A stretch of 64,000 nt of DNA from Begonia masoniana (Eukaryota > Streptophyta > Magnoliopsida > Cucurbitales > Begoniaceae), in contig CM039508.1 in the NCBI GenBank assembly GCA_022432975.1, positions 16,480,609 through 16,544,608 on the forward strand, given 5' to 3'. The notes below the pieces were generated by a model that saw only the letters and a program-made list of their open reading frames with translations, made no database searches and was not told the DNA's origin. The translations under genes and the position numbers were made by a program. Below, piece by piece: positions 22,815-34,895 of the stretch (positions are counted from its first letter, which is position 1; each line of letters begins with the position of its first letter).

Positions 22815-25800
22815 ATGGCCAGACGCCCAGGGAGACCTAGAGTGCCTAGAGAAATGCCAAATGTGAGGGGTGAAGAGGAGCCTAGTGTGATTAGGCAGCT
22901 GACAGATTAGTGCGTCAGCAAACTGACTTAGTGCGCCAACAGTCTGACCAACTGGGAGTACTGTTGAACCGACGGGGAGCAAGGAAGTGCCAACTCAGGT
23001 TCTAGCAATGAACATTCTGGAGATAGATTCCGGAGACTAAGACCACCCACGTTCGATGGACAGTCATCTGATCCAGTAATTGCTGATGGATGGCTTAGGA
23101 AGATTGAAAGTATGTTTAGGTGTGCCAACATCGGAGAAGGAGACAAGGTCACATTGGCAACCTTTCATTTAGCTGGTGAAGCTCAACTCTGGTGAGAGAC
23201 AATGGAGACCACCACAGATGTTTTGGCAATGTCCTGGTCACAATTCAAGGACATTTTCTACGAGAAGTATTTCAGCAGCACAGTCCAGACAGCAAAGAAG
23301 TTGGAATTCCTGAACTTGAAGCAGACAGGGTCAGTGGCTGAGTACAGTAGGCAATTTGAATCTCTGTCCAGGTTTGCTGGACATTTTGCTCACAAAGACG
23401 AGGATAAAGTGTTCAAATTTATTCATGGACTGAAGCAGAAATTCACCGGGAGTTAAATTCTGTGGTATTAAAGGTTTGACCTTCAGCGAGGTTGTGTCCA
23501 CTGCTCTGGAAGTGGAAGAAGCTGAGAGGTTGTGTGCTAGGCCAAGAGAAGGTCCCACAACGGTTTAACCAGCCACACCAACAGAGAGGAACAAGAGGCC
23601 AAGTGAAGGCCAAAATAGCCAAGGATCAGGAGGGAAGGTACAGAATGTCAGGAAATTTCCCCAGTGTCCTAAATGTTTGAAGAACCACCCTGGGTGAGTG
23701 CAGAATGGGCTTTGGGAAGTGTTTCAACTGTGAGAAGATTGGACACACATACAAAGAGTGCTCGAAGCCTAAAGTCACCAGATGCTACAACTGTAACAAG
23801 GTTGGTCACATTAGTAGAGACTGTCTGGTTCCTAAGAGTGGCCCTGCTATGGTTAAACCAAGAATTTTCTCCATGATGGAGTCGGGGAATGAAGAACAGC
23901 CTGCTGTGGTGTCAGGTACAATATTGATCAACTCTGTGCCTGCTTTTACTTTAATAGATTCTGGTGCAACACATTCATTTATAGCATCTGCTTTTGCTAT
24001 TAAGTTAGATGTACAGTCTACCCCTTCCATGCATGTGTTTAATGTTGCATTGCCTTCTGGTGAACGCATGCACTCTAACCAAGTGATGCTTGACAGTAAA
24101 GTGTTAGTAGGAAATATAAGTCTACCTGCTGACCTTATAGTTATGGATTTAATAGGATTTGATGTAATCCTAAGAATGGACTGGTTGTTTAAACATCATG
24201 CCACAATAGATTGTAGAACTGGAATAGTTAGCTTCCAACCCCCTGGTAGTTTGAAGCATACCTTTTCAAGCCTCAAAGAAGAGTAAGGAATGTCTGTGAT
24301 GACTTCTATTAACACAAGGCCTTCCCTGTGTGGAGAGTATTTGTGCTTCTTAGCTAGCGTTTTTAGACACACAGCTTGTAGGAAAAGCAAACCCTCAGAA
24401 TGTCCTGATTGTCCAAGACTTCCCCGAAGTATTCTTGGATGACCTTCCTGGTTTGCCACCAGATAGGGAAATTGAATTTGTTGTAGATGTTTACCCCGGA
24501 GCCGAGCCTGTGTCTAAAAATCCATATAGACTGGCACCAACAGAACTTAAAGAATTAAAGAAACAGTTGGAGGAATTGTTGGATAAAGGGTTCATACGCC
24601 CTAGCTTTTCACCGTGGGGTGCACCGGTCCTTTTGTCAAAAAGAAAGATGGATCAATGCGTATGTGCATTGATTATAGAGAATTGAATAAACTAACTGTC
24701 AGAACAAGTACCCTTTGCCGAGGATTGATGACTTATTTGACCAGCTTAAGGGTGCGAGAGTTTTCTCCAAGATTGACTTGAGGTCTGGTTATTACCAGCT
24801 AAAGGTTAAAACTGAAGATATCCCAAAGACTGCTTTTCGCACAAGGTATGGACATTATGAGTTTTTGGTTATGTCTTTTGGTTTGACGAATGCTCCAGCA
24901 GCCTTCATGGACCTCTGAATAGGGTGTTTCACGAGTTTTTGGACAAATTTGTCATAGTATTCATAGATGACATTCTAATCTATTCTAGAACTAAGGAAGA
25001 GCATGCAGGACACTTAAGCTTGGTGTTAGGATTACTGAGGCAGCACCAACTTTATGCCAAATTTTCTAAGTGTGAGTTTTGGTTGGACAAAGTTCATTTG
25101 TCTTGGTCATGTGATCTCTGGAGATGGGATATCTGTTGACCCAGCCAAGGTTCAAGCAGTTAAGGAATGGCCTCAACCGAAGAATGCCACTGATATCCGA
25201 AGTTTCCTTGGATTAGCAGGATATTATAGAAAGTTCATTGAATGATTTTCAAAGATTGCTACACCCCTTACTAAGTTAACAAGGAAAAATGTGAAGTATA
25301 TATGGACGGATGAATGTGAACATAGTTTCATGACCTTGAAACATAAATTAACCAATGCTCCAATTCTGACCCTTCCTGTCGATAATGGTAAGTTTAGCAT
25401 TTACTGTGATGCTTCCAAGATTGGTCTTGGATGTGTGTTAATGCAAGATGGTAAAGTAATAGCTTATGCCTCTAGACAATTGAAAACACATGAGAAGAAT
25501 TACCCTACGCATGACTTAGAATTAGCTGCCGTGGTTTTTGCACTTAAGATATGGAGGCATTACTTATATGGACAGTCCTGTGAGATATTTTCAGATCATA
25601 AAAGTCTGAAGTATATTTTCACACAGAGGGAATTGAATATGAGGCAGCGTCGGTGGTTAGAATTTGTCAAGGACTATGACTTTGAAATAAAATATCATCC
25701 TGGCAAGGCGAATGTTGTGGCTGATGCTTTGAGTAGAGTAACAACATCAACCCCATCTATGATTTTCAGTATGCATTAGCTTTAGAGTCAGAATTCTAAA

Positions 25801-26923
25801 ATTTAACCTAGAAGCAGTAATCAGTGTATCAGCTATACTATCAGCCATAATCCTTAAAGCCTACCATTCTAGAGAAAATTAAGGAAGCTCAGACGAATGA
25901 TGATTAGTGTAACAAGTACAAGTCAAGCATGAATTCTACGGACCAATCAGATTTTAACTATTCTGCTAATGGGATCCTCAAGTTTAGAAATAGGTGGTTT
26001 GTCCCAGCCATTAAGGAACTTCGTGATGAGATTCTTTCCGAAGCACACTCTTCCAGGTTTTCTGTTCACCCTGGAAGTACAAAGATGTACAGAGACCTTA
26101 AACAACACTACTGGTGGCCTAGTATGAAACGAAGCGTGGCAGAATATGTAGGGTCATGTTTGTGTTGTCAACAGATTAAGGCCGAACATCAGAGACCCTC
26201 AGGAACATTGCAACCCTTACCAGTTCCTGAATGGAAATGGGAGCAAATAACGATGGATTTTGTTGTTGGATTGCCTAGGACAGCAAAGGGATATGATACA
26301 ATCTGGGTGATAGTTGATCGTCTAACCAAATCTGCTCATTTTTCTGCCAATAAAGATAACTTACTCGATGATCAGCTTGCTGAATTGTACGTGCAAGAGA
26401 TTGTTAGATTGCATGGAGTTCCTTGTACCATAGTTTCAGATCGAGATTCCAGATTTATATCTAAGTTTTGAAAAAGTCTACACGGAGCTATGAGAACACA
26501 GCTTAGTTTTAGCACAGCTTTCCACCATCAAACCGATGGACAATCCGAAAGAACCATCCAAACTTTAGAAGATATGCTCCGTGCTTGCATACTAGATTTT
26601 CAAGGATCTTGGAGTCAATCTTATTATTGGTGGAGTTTTCCTATAATAACAGTTTTCAGGCAACAATAGGAATGGCACCGTATGAAGCATTGTATGGACG
26701 AAAATGCAGATCACCTTTGTACTGGGATGAAGTTGGGGAAGTACAGTTGCTGGGTCCTGACCTTGTGCAACGAACTGTTGAGAAAGTTGCCCTCATCCGA
26801 CAGAGAATTTTGGCAGCTCAGAGTCGACAGAAGAGTTATGCGGATTGCAGGCGTAGAGAATTGGAATTTGCAATTGGTGATGAAGTTTTTCTCAGGTGTC
26901 ACCATTCAAAGGAGTTGTGAATT
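22815..26923 (+). pseudogene. Element G: Tekay/Del-like gag-pol, decayed, cut by gap
   Basis: It begins MARRPGRPRVPREM. Gag continues at about 23030-23460 with an in-frame TGA replacing the second Trp of the WW motif (about 23194). Two CCHC knuckles (CFNCEKIGHTYKEC and CYNCNKVGHISRDC, 23720-23822), protease LIDSGATHSF (about 23950-23985), RT 24435-25250 with intact FIDDILIYS (about 24961-24990), RNase H with [13 protein letters not shown] (about 25400-25440), the integrase zinc finger (CLCCQQIK) and the core with DFVVGLP, VSDRDSRF and DGQSERT all appear in order. At least eight frameshifts or stops break the frame. It ends at the N gap inside the integrase C-terminal domain, so chromodomain and 3' LTR are missing. 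Confidence 0.92.
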
Positions 26924-27023
26924 NNNNNNNNNNNNNNNNNNNNNNNNNNNNNNNNNNNNNNNNNNNNNNNNNNNNNNNNNNNNNNNNNNNNNNNNNNNNN
27001 NNNNNNNNNNNNNNNNNNNNNNN
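26924..27023. other. Assembly gap, 100 N
   Basis: Exactly 100 N, the usual placeholder for unknown length. G's 3' end, the rest of LTR F3 and the left part of LTR K are unresolved here. Confidence 0.98.
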
Positions 27024-27414
27024 GCGGTAGCATGGTATTGATGGGGAGTAGGACTGTTGTCTTTTGTGGGGGTATTTGTATTTTTTTTTTTTAGTCATAG
27101 TTAAGGGTGATATGTCACCCTATACTGTAAACTTTCTTCATTTTGGTCGATAGCATTTTTGTTCTGTTATGATGATTGTTTGGAGATTTCGTAGACTGGA
27201 TAGTTGTGTAGGAGTATTCTGAATTGGTTGAGATTTATTCGTTTGCAGGTACTTAGCATTTTGGGGGCACCATTTTCAGCATTACTCTGCCGAAATTTTC
27301 GGGGAGGACGCTGTGGTGCTAAACGGTTAGGATTAAGAGAAATTAGTGAGTCGTTTAGCTCAGGGTAGTCCCTGTAGCGAACCGGGAATCCGGGTGGGTT
27401 TTCGGGGCGTTACA
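27024..27414 (+). mobile_element. LTR K, 3' part of an F/D-like LTR
   Basis: It ends GGGGCGTTACA. It has a perfect AGGGTGA-TATG-TCACCCT hairpin (27104-27121) and a TTTGCAG|GTACTTAGCATTTTGG stretch equivalent to F1 14215-14240. After it, LTR H sequence resumes (TTGAAAAACCC), so K was inserted in LTR H. Its left half is lost in the gap. Confidence 0.75.
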
Positions 27415-27524
27415 TTGAAAAACCCAAAAATTTTATCGAAAACTTTATTAAAAAAAAAGTTTTAATTATGGTATTGAGTGAGCAATGTAGCGTACCGAGT
27501 CGGAGTGGGTTTGGGGGCATTACA
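27415..27524 (+). mobile_element. LTR H, terminal 110 bp of the 5' LTR
   Basis: It matches the end of LTR J (34785-34895), including GGTATTGAGTGAGCAATGTA and the GGGGGCATTACA terminus, and is followed by a decayed PBS TTGTATTAGGGC (27528-27539; three mismatches). Confidence 0.85.
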
Positions 27525-27606
27525 AGTTTGTATTAGGGCAAAATGGTCAAGTCGTTCAAAGGATTACCCGACAATGCCGGCCGCTATGCAACGTGTTTCA
27601 CCAACT

Positions 27607-27669
27607 GTAAGTATTATTTTTATTTTAGTAAGTTTATAACTAAGATTAGATTACTTTAATCTTGTACAG
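27607..27669 (+). other. Putative mini-intron in leader of element H
   Basis: CAACT|GTAAGT and CTTGTACAG|G are 63 nt apart, upstream of the gag ATG at 27682, as in A, F and G. Confidence 0.42.
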
Positions 27670-27681
27670 GAATAGAATCAA

Positions 27682-30600
27682 GATGCCTAGAAATCCTAGA
27701 CAACCGAGAGAGGAACCTAAGGATACAAATAGGCAACTCAGAGAGTTAATTAATATACAGTCTCAACTGTTGGGAGCTTTATTGAACCAAGGTGGATGGA
27801 AATCTTAGGGCGGGTTCCCGTGCGGGGGCGGGCTCCAGTGCAGATAGTTTTAGAAGGTTGAAGCCTCTGCCTTTTGAAGGTCAGTTAACTGATCCAACAG
27901 CTGTCGAAAGATGGATTCATACGATCAAGAATATGTTTAAGTACGCCAATGTGGAGGAAGGCAATAAAGTTACATGCTCAACTTTCCACTTAGTTAATGA
28001 TGCTTAAAGTTGGTGGGAGACAGTGGAGACTACCACTGGGGCTCAAGGTCTGACTTGGAAGGAATTCAAGGAGTTATTCTATGATAAGTATTACAACTGA
28101 ACAGTCCAAGCTGCCAAGAGAATAAAGTTTTTACAACTGAAGCAGATTGGATCTGTGGGAGAATATATCAGGCAGTTTGAGTCTCTATCTCGGTTTGCTA
28201 GTCATTTGGTAAGTAGGGAAGAAGATAAAGTGCTCCAGTTTGTGCATGGGTTAAAGCCGGAAATATATAAGTTAATGAAAACTTTTGGGATTGAAGGAGT
28301 ATCATATACTAGGGTGGTGGCTAAAGCATTAGAGGTGAAAGAGGCTGATGAAAAATGTGTTAAGCCAACAGAAGCTCCCAGGCGAATGTTCAAGGAGATT
28401 ACACCGCAGATGAGCCGAGGTGGATTGTCTTCTCAGTCTCAAGGAACAAAGAGGCCGAGTGGAAATTTGAATGATCAGAGAGGAGAGAAGAAGCTGCAAC
28501 AACAACAAAAGAAAGGGTATCCGCAGTGTCCAAAGTGTTTGAAGACTCATCCTGGAGAATGTGGACAGTATGCAAGCAGATGCCATAACTGTTTCGAAAC
28601 TGGTCAAATGGCCAGAGATTGTACAAAGCCTCGAGTTACTAGGTGCTTTAAGTGCAACGAGCCCGGACATTTAGCCAAGGATTGCCCTACAGCAAAGAAG
28701 GGACCGACTAAGGCTACACCTAGGATCTTTGCCATGATCGAGCCAAATGGTGAGGATCGACCAGCTGTGATCTCAGGTACTGCACTTGTCAATTCAGTGC
28801 CTGCATTTACGTTGATAGACTCAGGTGCATCACATTCCTTTGTAGTCACCGCCTTTGTAGTAAAAGTAAATCTAGAGGTGAGGCCAGCAGGGTGTATGTA
28901 TGATGTGAAGTTACCTTCCGGTGAGTGCCTACATTCAGATCAGATGGTGCTTAATAGTCTGATTTCGGTCGGAAGGAAGACGTTGCCGGCCAATTTGATT
29001 GTGATGGGGATAACCGGGTATGATGTGATACTCGACATGGATTGGCTCTTTCGGCATTATGCAACCATTGATTGTTGGGCCGAAACTGTGAACTTTCAAC
29101 CTTTGAATGGTGAGAATTTTGCATTGCAAGCCTTGAAGAATGTAAAGAAGCTCTCGGTAATGGCACCCATGGATGCACGAAAGTCGTTAATGGGTGAGTT
29201 CGTATGTTTTCTTGCAACCGTAGTTGATTCCCAGTTTCAAGTAGAGGTTAAACCACAAGATATATTTGTAGTTCGTGATTTTCCTGAAGTATTTTTGGAT
29301 GATTTGCCTGTTCTACCTCCGGACCAGGAAATCTAGTTTCGTGATTGACACTTACCCTGGAGCAGAACCCGTGTCAAAGAATCTTTATAGGTTGGCTCCG
29401 CCTGAATTGAAGGAACTGAAGAGGCAACTGGAGGAACTGGTTGATAAGGGGTTTATATGCCCTAGCTTTTCGCCGTGAGGAGCACCAGTTCTATTTGTGA
29501 AGAAGAAAGATGGATTGCTCCGGATGTGTATTGACTACCGGGAGTTGAAAAAATTAACCATTAAGAACAAGTATCCTTTGCCGATGATTGATGATTTGTT
29601 CGATCAATTTCAAGGAGCTCGGATTTTCTCGAATATAGATTTAAGATTGGGGTATTACCAGTTGAAGGTTAGATCACAAGATATCTCGAAAACAGCTTTT
29701 CGGACGAGATACAGACATTATGAATTCTTAGTTATGTCGTTCGGATTAACAAATGCTCCAGCTGCGTTCATAGACCTGATGAATCGGGCATTTCGAGAGT
29801 ATCTTGATAAATTTGTGATTGTGTTTATCGACAATATTCTGGTATATTCCTGTGATGAAGATGAGCATAAGGAGCATTTGAAGATAGTTTTGGAGACTTT
29901 GATGCGGCATCAGCTGTATGCAAAGTTCTCAAAGTGCGAGTTTTGGCTGGATAAGGTGCATTTTCTTGGGCATGTCATTTCCAGTGGACGAATATCGGTA
30001 AATCCAGCCAAGATACAATTGATTAGAGAACGGCCTCAGTCGATGAATGTTAGCGAGACTCGAAGTTTTTTGGGTTGGCTGGCTATTACAGGAAGTTTAT
30101 TGAGGGTTTTTCAAAGATAGCAACACCCCTGACTCGGCTGACGAGAAAGGATGTCAGATATGAATGATCAGAAGAGTGTGAGCTGAGTTTTCAGTTGCTG
30201 AAGCAGAAGCTGACTACAGTTCCAGTGTTGAGATTGCCAGTAGCAGAGGAGAAATTCAGTATTTATTGTGATGCCTCTCGGATTGGTTTGGGTTGTGTGT
30301 TGATGCAGAATGATAAGGTGATTGCCTATGCTTCCAGGCAATTGAAGTCTTACGAGAAGAATTACCCAACCCATGATTTGAAATTAGCAGCAGTGGTCTT
30401 TGCTCTAAAAATCTGGAGGCATTATCTGTATGGTCAGTAGTGTGAGATATATTCAGATCACAAAAGTCTGAAGTATATCTTCACTCAAAAGGAGTTGAAT
30501 ATGAGGCAGTGGCGGTGGTTAGAGTTAGTGAAGAACTACGATCTGGAGATCAAATACCACCCCAGTAAGGCCAATGTAGTGGCAGATGCGTTGAGCCGAG

Positions 30601-31513
30601 TATCGACTTCAGTTTCAGCTTTAGAGGCCGAGATGCCAAGGACGTTAAGTATTGAGTTTCAGAGATTTGATTTGGAGTTAGTTTCAGACGTAACAGTAGT
30701 ATTATCAGCTTTATCTCTGAAGCCTACCATTTTGGAAAAGATTAGAGAAGCTCAGCAAGAAGACCCCGAGTGCAATAAGTTCAAGATGAGTATGATGTCT
30801 GATAATAAGACCGAGTTCAGCTATTCAGAAAATGGAATTCTGAAGTTCTGCAATCGGTGGTATGTTCTAAATAGTGAGCAACTACAGAAGGAGATTTTGG
30901 CTGAAGTGCATTCTTCAAGGTTTTCTGTTCATCCTAGCAGTACTAAAATATACAGAGAGCTCAAGCAACATTATTGGTGGCCTTGCATGAAGAAGTCTGT
31001 AGCGAAGTATGTGGAAACATGCTTGGTCTGTCAGCAAGTAAAGGCAGAACATCAGAGACCTGTCAGAAAGTTGCAACCATTGTCGGTTCCAGAGTGGAAG
31101 TGGGACCAAATTTCTATAGATTTCGTTGTCGGATTACCCAAGACAACGAAGGGCTTTGATGGTATATGGGTGATTGTGGATCGCTTAACCAAATCAGCCC
31201 ATTTTCTATCGGTGAAGATGACTTTTAACATGGATCAGTTTGCTGAACTGTACATTCAGAAGATTCTGAGGTTGCACGGTGTACCGACTTCTATTGTATC
31301 GAACAAAGACCCGAGGTTTACATCCAAGTTTTGGAAGAGTCTGCATAAGGCAATGGGGACTCGGCTGAATTTCAGTACAACATTTCATCCTAAGACGGAC
31401 AGACAATCTGAACAGACCATTCAGATTTTAGAGGATATGCTTCGAGCTTGTGTACTTAAGTTTCAGGGTTCCTGGAGCAGATATTTGCCTTTGGTAGAGT
31501 TCTCGTATAAACA
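27682..31513 (+). pseudogene. Element H: Tekay/Del-like gag-pol, decayed and 3'-truncated
   Basis: It begins MPRNPRQPREEPKDTN, with a frameshift near 27790. Gag has stops at 28005 and 28098; after that a 393-codon frame (28155-29336) carries two CCHC knuckles (CHNCFETGQMARDC, CFKCNEPGHLAKDC) and protease LIDSGASHSF. RT (29340-30110) reads FIDN where FIDD is expected, so a catalytic aspartate is lost; TGA at 29479 and TAG at 30438 also break the frame. RNase H ([13 protein letters not shown]) and the integrase zinc finger (CLVCQQVK) follow. The integrase core reads SNKDPRF where SDRDPRF is usual, a second catalytic loss. At about 31513 the integrase stops after VEFSY and joins LTR J sequence. 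Confidence 0.92.
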
Positions 31514-34500
31514 CGTAAGTGTCGTGAGTATGAACGCCTCGTCGTTGACGTGCATGTGAAAGCACTAGAGGGTTCTATGATCGATGTGGGAGGAGATCGT
31601 GTTCGACTGTCCAATGAGATGGGCTCGGATGTGAGCTGTCTGATCTTGCTCTGTTGAGTCAAGGTGTGGCCGTCCAATGAGCGGGACTCAGATGTGTGCC
31701 TACTTGATTCACACCGTAAAGTGAAAGATTAATGAAATAAAAACGAAACGAGAAAAGAGAGCGAGTAGAAACTACATGTGTTAGGGGTTGAGTGTGCATT
31801 GTGTTTTTACATTCATTATTCCCTACTTACTAAGCATTAGACTTACGTTTTGTGTTCTGTGGTGTAGGTGACGACGTGTAACGCCCCGAGTTATCTGAAC
31901 CCGGTTCGTCACACAAAAGCCCGTACACGACTAAGAAATTTCAACCATATTTTAAAACTTCTCTAAACATTCAAGATTTGACATTTGCTAAAATCTCGAT
32001 ACAATTAAATATTTGCAGCGGAAATCATTTGAGCGACAATAGGGTTTAAACAAAACTACGAAACATTGTTTGAAATGCTAAGAAACAATCATCAATTAGG
32101 AAATAAAGGTTTGAATACTTGAGAAGGTGCAGAAGTCAAATGCATCTACCGATGAAATAAGTCAACCGGAAGAAGCAGAAACAGAGAATAGAAGGCTTCT
32201 ACCGATGACGTCAGCCGGATAAATCAATTATCCAACATCAACCGATCGCAAAACGACAAGTTTTACGACCCGCATCTACCGACGGCAAAACGACAAAAAT
32301 CTCTCATTCCCTTCTTCCGATAGAATAAACTGCATACACCGATCACTAAATGACAAAGCATAATACCCACTCATACCGATAGTGTAAAACCTACATCTTC
32401 CGATGAAATTTAACCTACATCATCTGATTGAATAAATTTTATGTACCGATGACTTTACTGAGACATCATCCGATGGCTTTACTGAAGACATCTTCCGATA
32501 GACAACGTAACTATAACTCAACATCTACCGATAGACATCGTCTACCGATAGGGGACACAACGACATTTCAACTATTTCGTGCTATGCAAACACAACTCTA
32601 AGTACAGAAAGGAGTTTACTACTCCATTTAAATCATTCAGAAATAGTTCGAATCATTGCATTACCCAAATCCAGTAAAACCCAACATTTAAAAACTCAAC
32701 AGAATATCTTTATCAGGAAATCTCAGAACGTATTCAAAATATTAAAAACCACTACTGTCATGAAAACTCAGCATACTTAAATTGAAACATTGTCAACTAA
32801 ATCTTCACATCAATTAACACCAGTTAAACCGCCCCATCAACTGCCAGAACGTTACATAGATGCACTCCTCCAACCAGACTAGTCCTCGGTAAACTTAGTA
32901 AACACACCTGCTGTAACTTCTTCACCTACATCACAAAACTCATCTATTAGCCTAATGCTAAGTAAGTAAAACAGTAATGAAATGAAATGCTGATGTCTGA
33001 ATCTTAAACATGTAATTTTTACTTTCTCGTCTCAGTTGTCATTCACCGTTTCTGTTCAGATCCCTCTGTGAAATTGGGAGTTGGATCAACTCTCCCAAAG
33101 TATAAATATCCACTGACTCATTAAGGGGCGGATTACTTCCCTTAACAGTAATCTGATTCACAAAGTTGTTTCCGATCCCCTTGTGAAATTGGGAGTTGGA
33201 TCAACTCTCTCAAAGTATAAATATCCACTGTCTCATTAAGGGGCGGATTATTTCCCTTAACAGTAAATCTGTTTCGCATAGCTGTTTCATTATGTTCATT
33301 CCTTACCATGCCAACATGCATTCAAATTCATTTTCGTATACTTTTAAAACATGATGCATAGCATACAGACACATTCAAATAAACATGTTCCTAATGTTTT
33401 GTGATGTAGGCCCGAAGGCGCAAGCAAACTTCACTTACCTGGTCTCCTGGAAATCGCTCGGTTTCAACTACTTTGGAAGCCATGTTCACCTAATGTCATA
33501 AACAAAATACCATTCAGATCTTCACTAAACTTCATCCTACACCATTTACAAACCTAAGGAGCTAGTTTAGAAGTTCGGATCATCGCACATTCATGATTCA
33601 TCACTAACCCGAACTCAACTCACTCACAGCATTCTCAAAAATACACTCATTGCACTCTCTCTGTTATCTAGCCACTAAATCTCGAGAAAACGAAGGAAAA
33701 ACTTACCTAGTTTGAGGAAATGGAGATCGGAGGGGAAAAATCGCCTGGAACTCTGTTGAGCTTGAACTGAATACCGAAAAAGGAAAAAAATGAGGGAATA
33801 GCGGCGGCTAAACCTCATTAAACCCTCCCTTAAATACTTTATCCACAATAAAATTGTAATTTACCATTTTATCCTTACTCATTCACTTATTAACCTAATC
33901 ACTAAATCACTCAATTTCAATTATAAAACATCCTCTATAAATGGAAAAAGGTAAATCGGTTAATAGAAACCGGGTGTTACACGACGAGATGCCTGGTGAG
34001 CTTTTTGAGGGAAGCCAGAACTAGGATGCAGTTGGCAACGTACGTGGCTTACCAGTGCAGGTATTTGTTGGGGCGTCGTGACCATTGAGTTGCTGGGAGG
34101 TGGGGTAGTAGGAAACTTGTTGGAATTTTGATAACGTACATGATGTTGGTTTTATAAACTTTTTTGGTGTGTACTTTGAATGTGTTATGTAAAACATTGG
34201 TTTTTTATTTTATTTTTATTTTGGTTTCTAGTGGTTTTTATAACTTTTATGTTTTTGTTTATGTGTGCGAGTTGGGTTTAATGTTTCTGGAAGTTGAAAA
34301 TATTGGAAGATGAGTTGGAAGAGAGTTTTAGGTGAAATATTGATGAAGTGAAGAAAATTAGAAAAGGGAAAATCAGTCGAAGTGGGTGTGAAGTTTGTGT
34401 GAAGATGTCGACTGATTAGTACTGAAATCGGTCGAAGTTGGTGTGCTGTAATCGGTCGCAGTTTCTGTGCTATAATCGGTCGAAGTTGGTTTGGAGATAT

Positions 34501-34895
34501 CAACTTAGTAGAAAACGTCGACCGATTCTGTAGTAGAAAATGTTGACCGATCAGTAAGATATTGTTGACGAAATTTCCAGCTGTCGATTCGGCAGATATT
34601 AATTGGCAGGTATGCTTGTAAATTTTCTTCGGCAATAGAAAGGTTGCCGATTGATCGATCCAAAAGCCGATCAATCGGCAGAGTGAATGGTAACCGAGTT
34701 TAAATTTTTTTATTATTATTTTTTATTTACTTTTTTAGACATGTTTTGTATGTATTTTATACACGTTCTCCATCCGCTTTCGAGAGTTTGAAAAACTCAA
34801 AAATTTTATTGAAAACTTTATATAAAAAAATTTTAAATATGGTATTGAGTGAGCAATGTAGCGTACCGAGTTAGAATGGGTTCGGGGGCATTACA
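31514..34895 (+). mobile_element. LTR J, partial 3' LTR of element H, split by solo LTR I
   Basis: The start matches the middle of LTR P (GTCGTGAGTATGAACGCC; compare 63482) and the end matches LTR H (GGGGGCATTACA at 34895), so this is the 3' LTR lacking its 5' portion. It keeps a GTGTAG|GTGACG acceptor (about 31867). Its distal part carries about three ~24-bp ATCGGTCGAAGTTGGTGTG repeats (34425-34500) and a perfect 13-bp-stem hairpin (34645-34680). Confidence 0.83.
31877..33981 (-). mobile_element. Solo LTR I (beta family)
   Basis: 2105 bp, TGTAACGCCCCG...CGGGTGTTACA, with perfect TSD CGACG (31872-31876 and 33982-33986). In sense it has GCC-box AGCCGCC (33803-33809), donor CCAG|GTAAGTG (33438), a GCCTTCGGGC hairpin (33410-33419), two TTAAGGG/CCCTTAA hairpins (about 33119-33145 and 33233-33260), TGATGTAG|GTGAAG acceptor (32926) and many CCGATC-type modules (32140-32560). 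Confidence 0.94.

Noticed and set aside
27024..27414. K as the missing remainder of LTR F3
   Set aside because: K differs from F1/F2 at roughly a quarter of positions and has a different 3' end, whereas F3's first 188 bp closely match F1.
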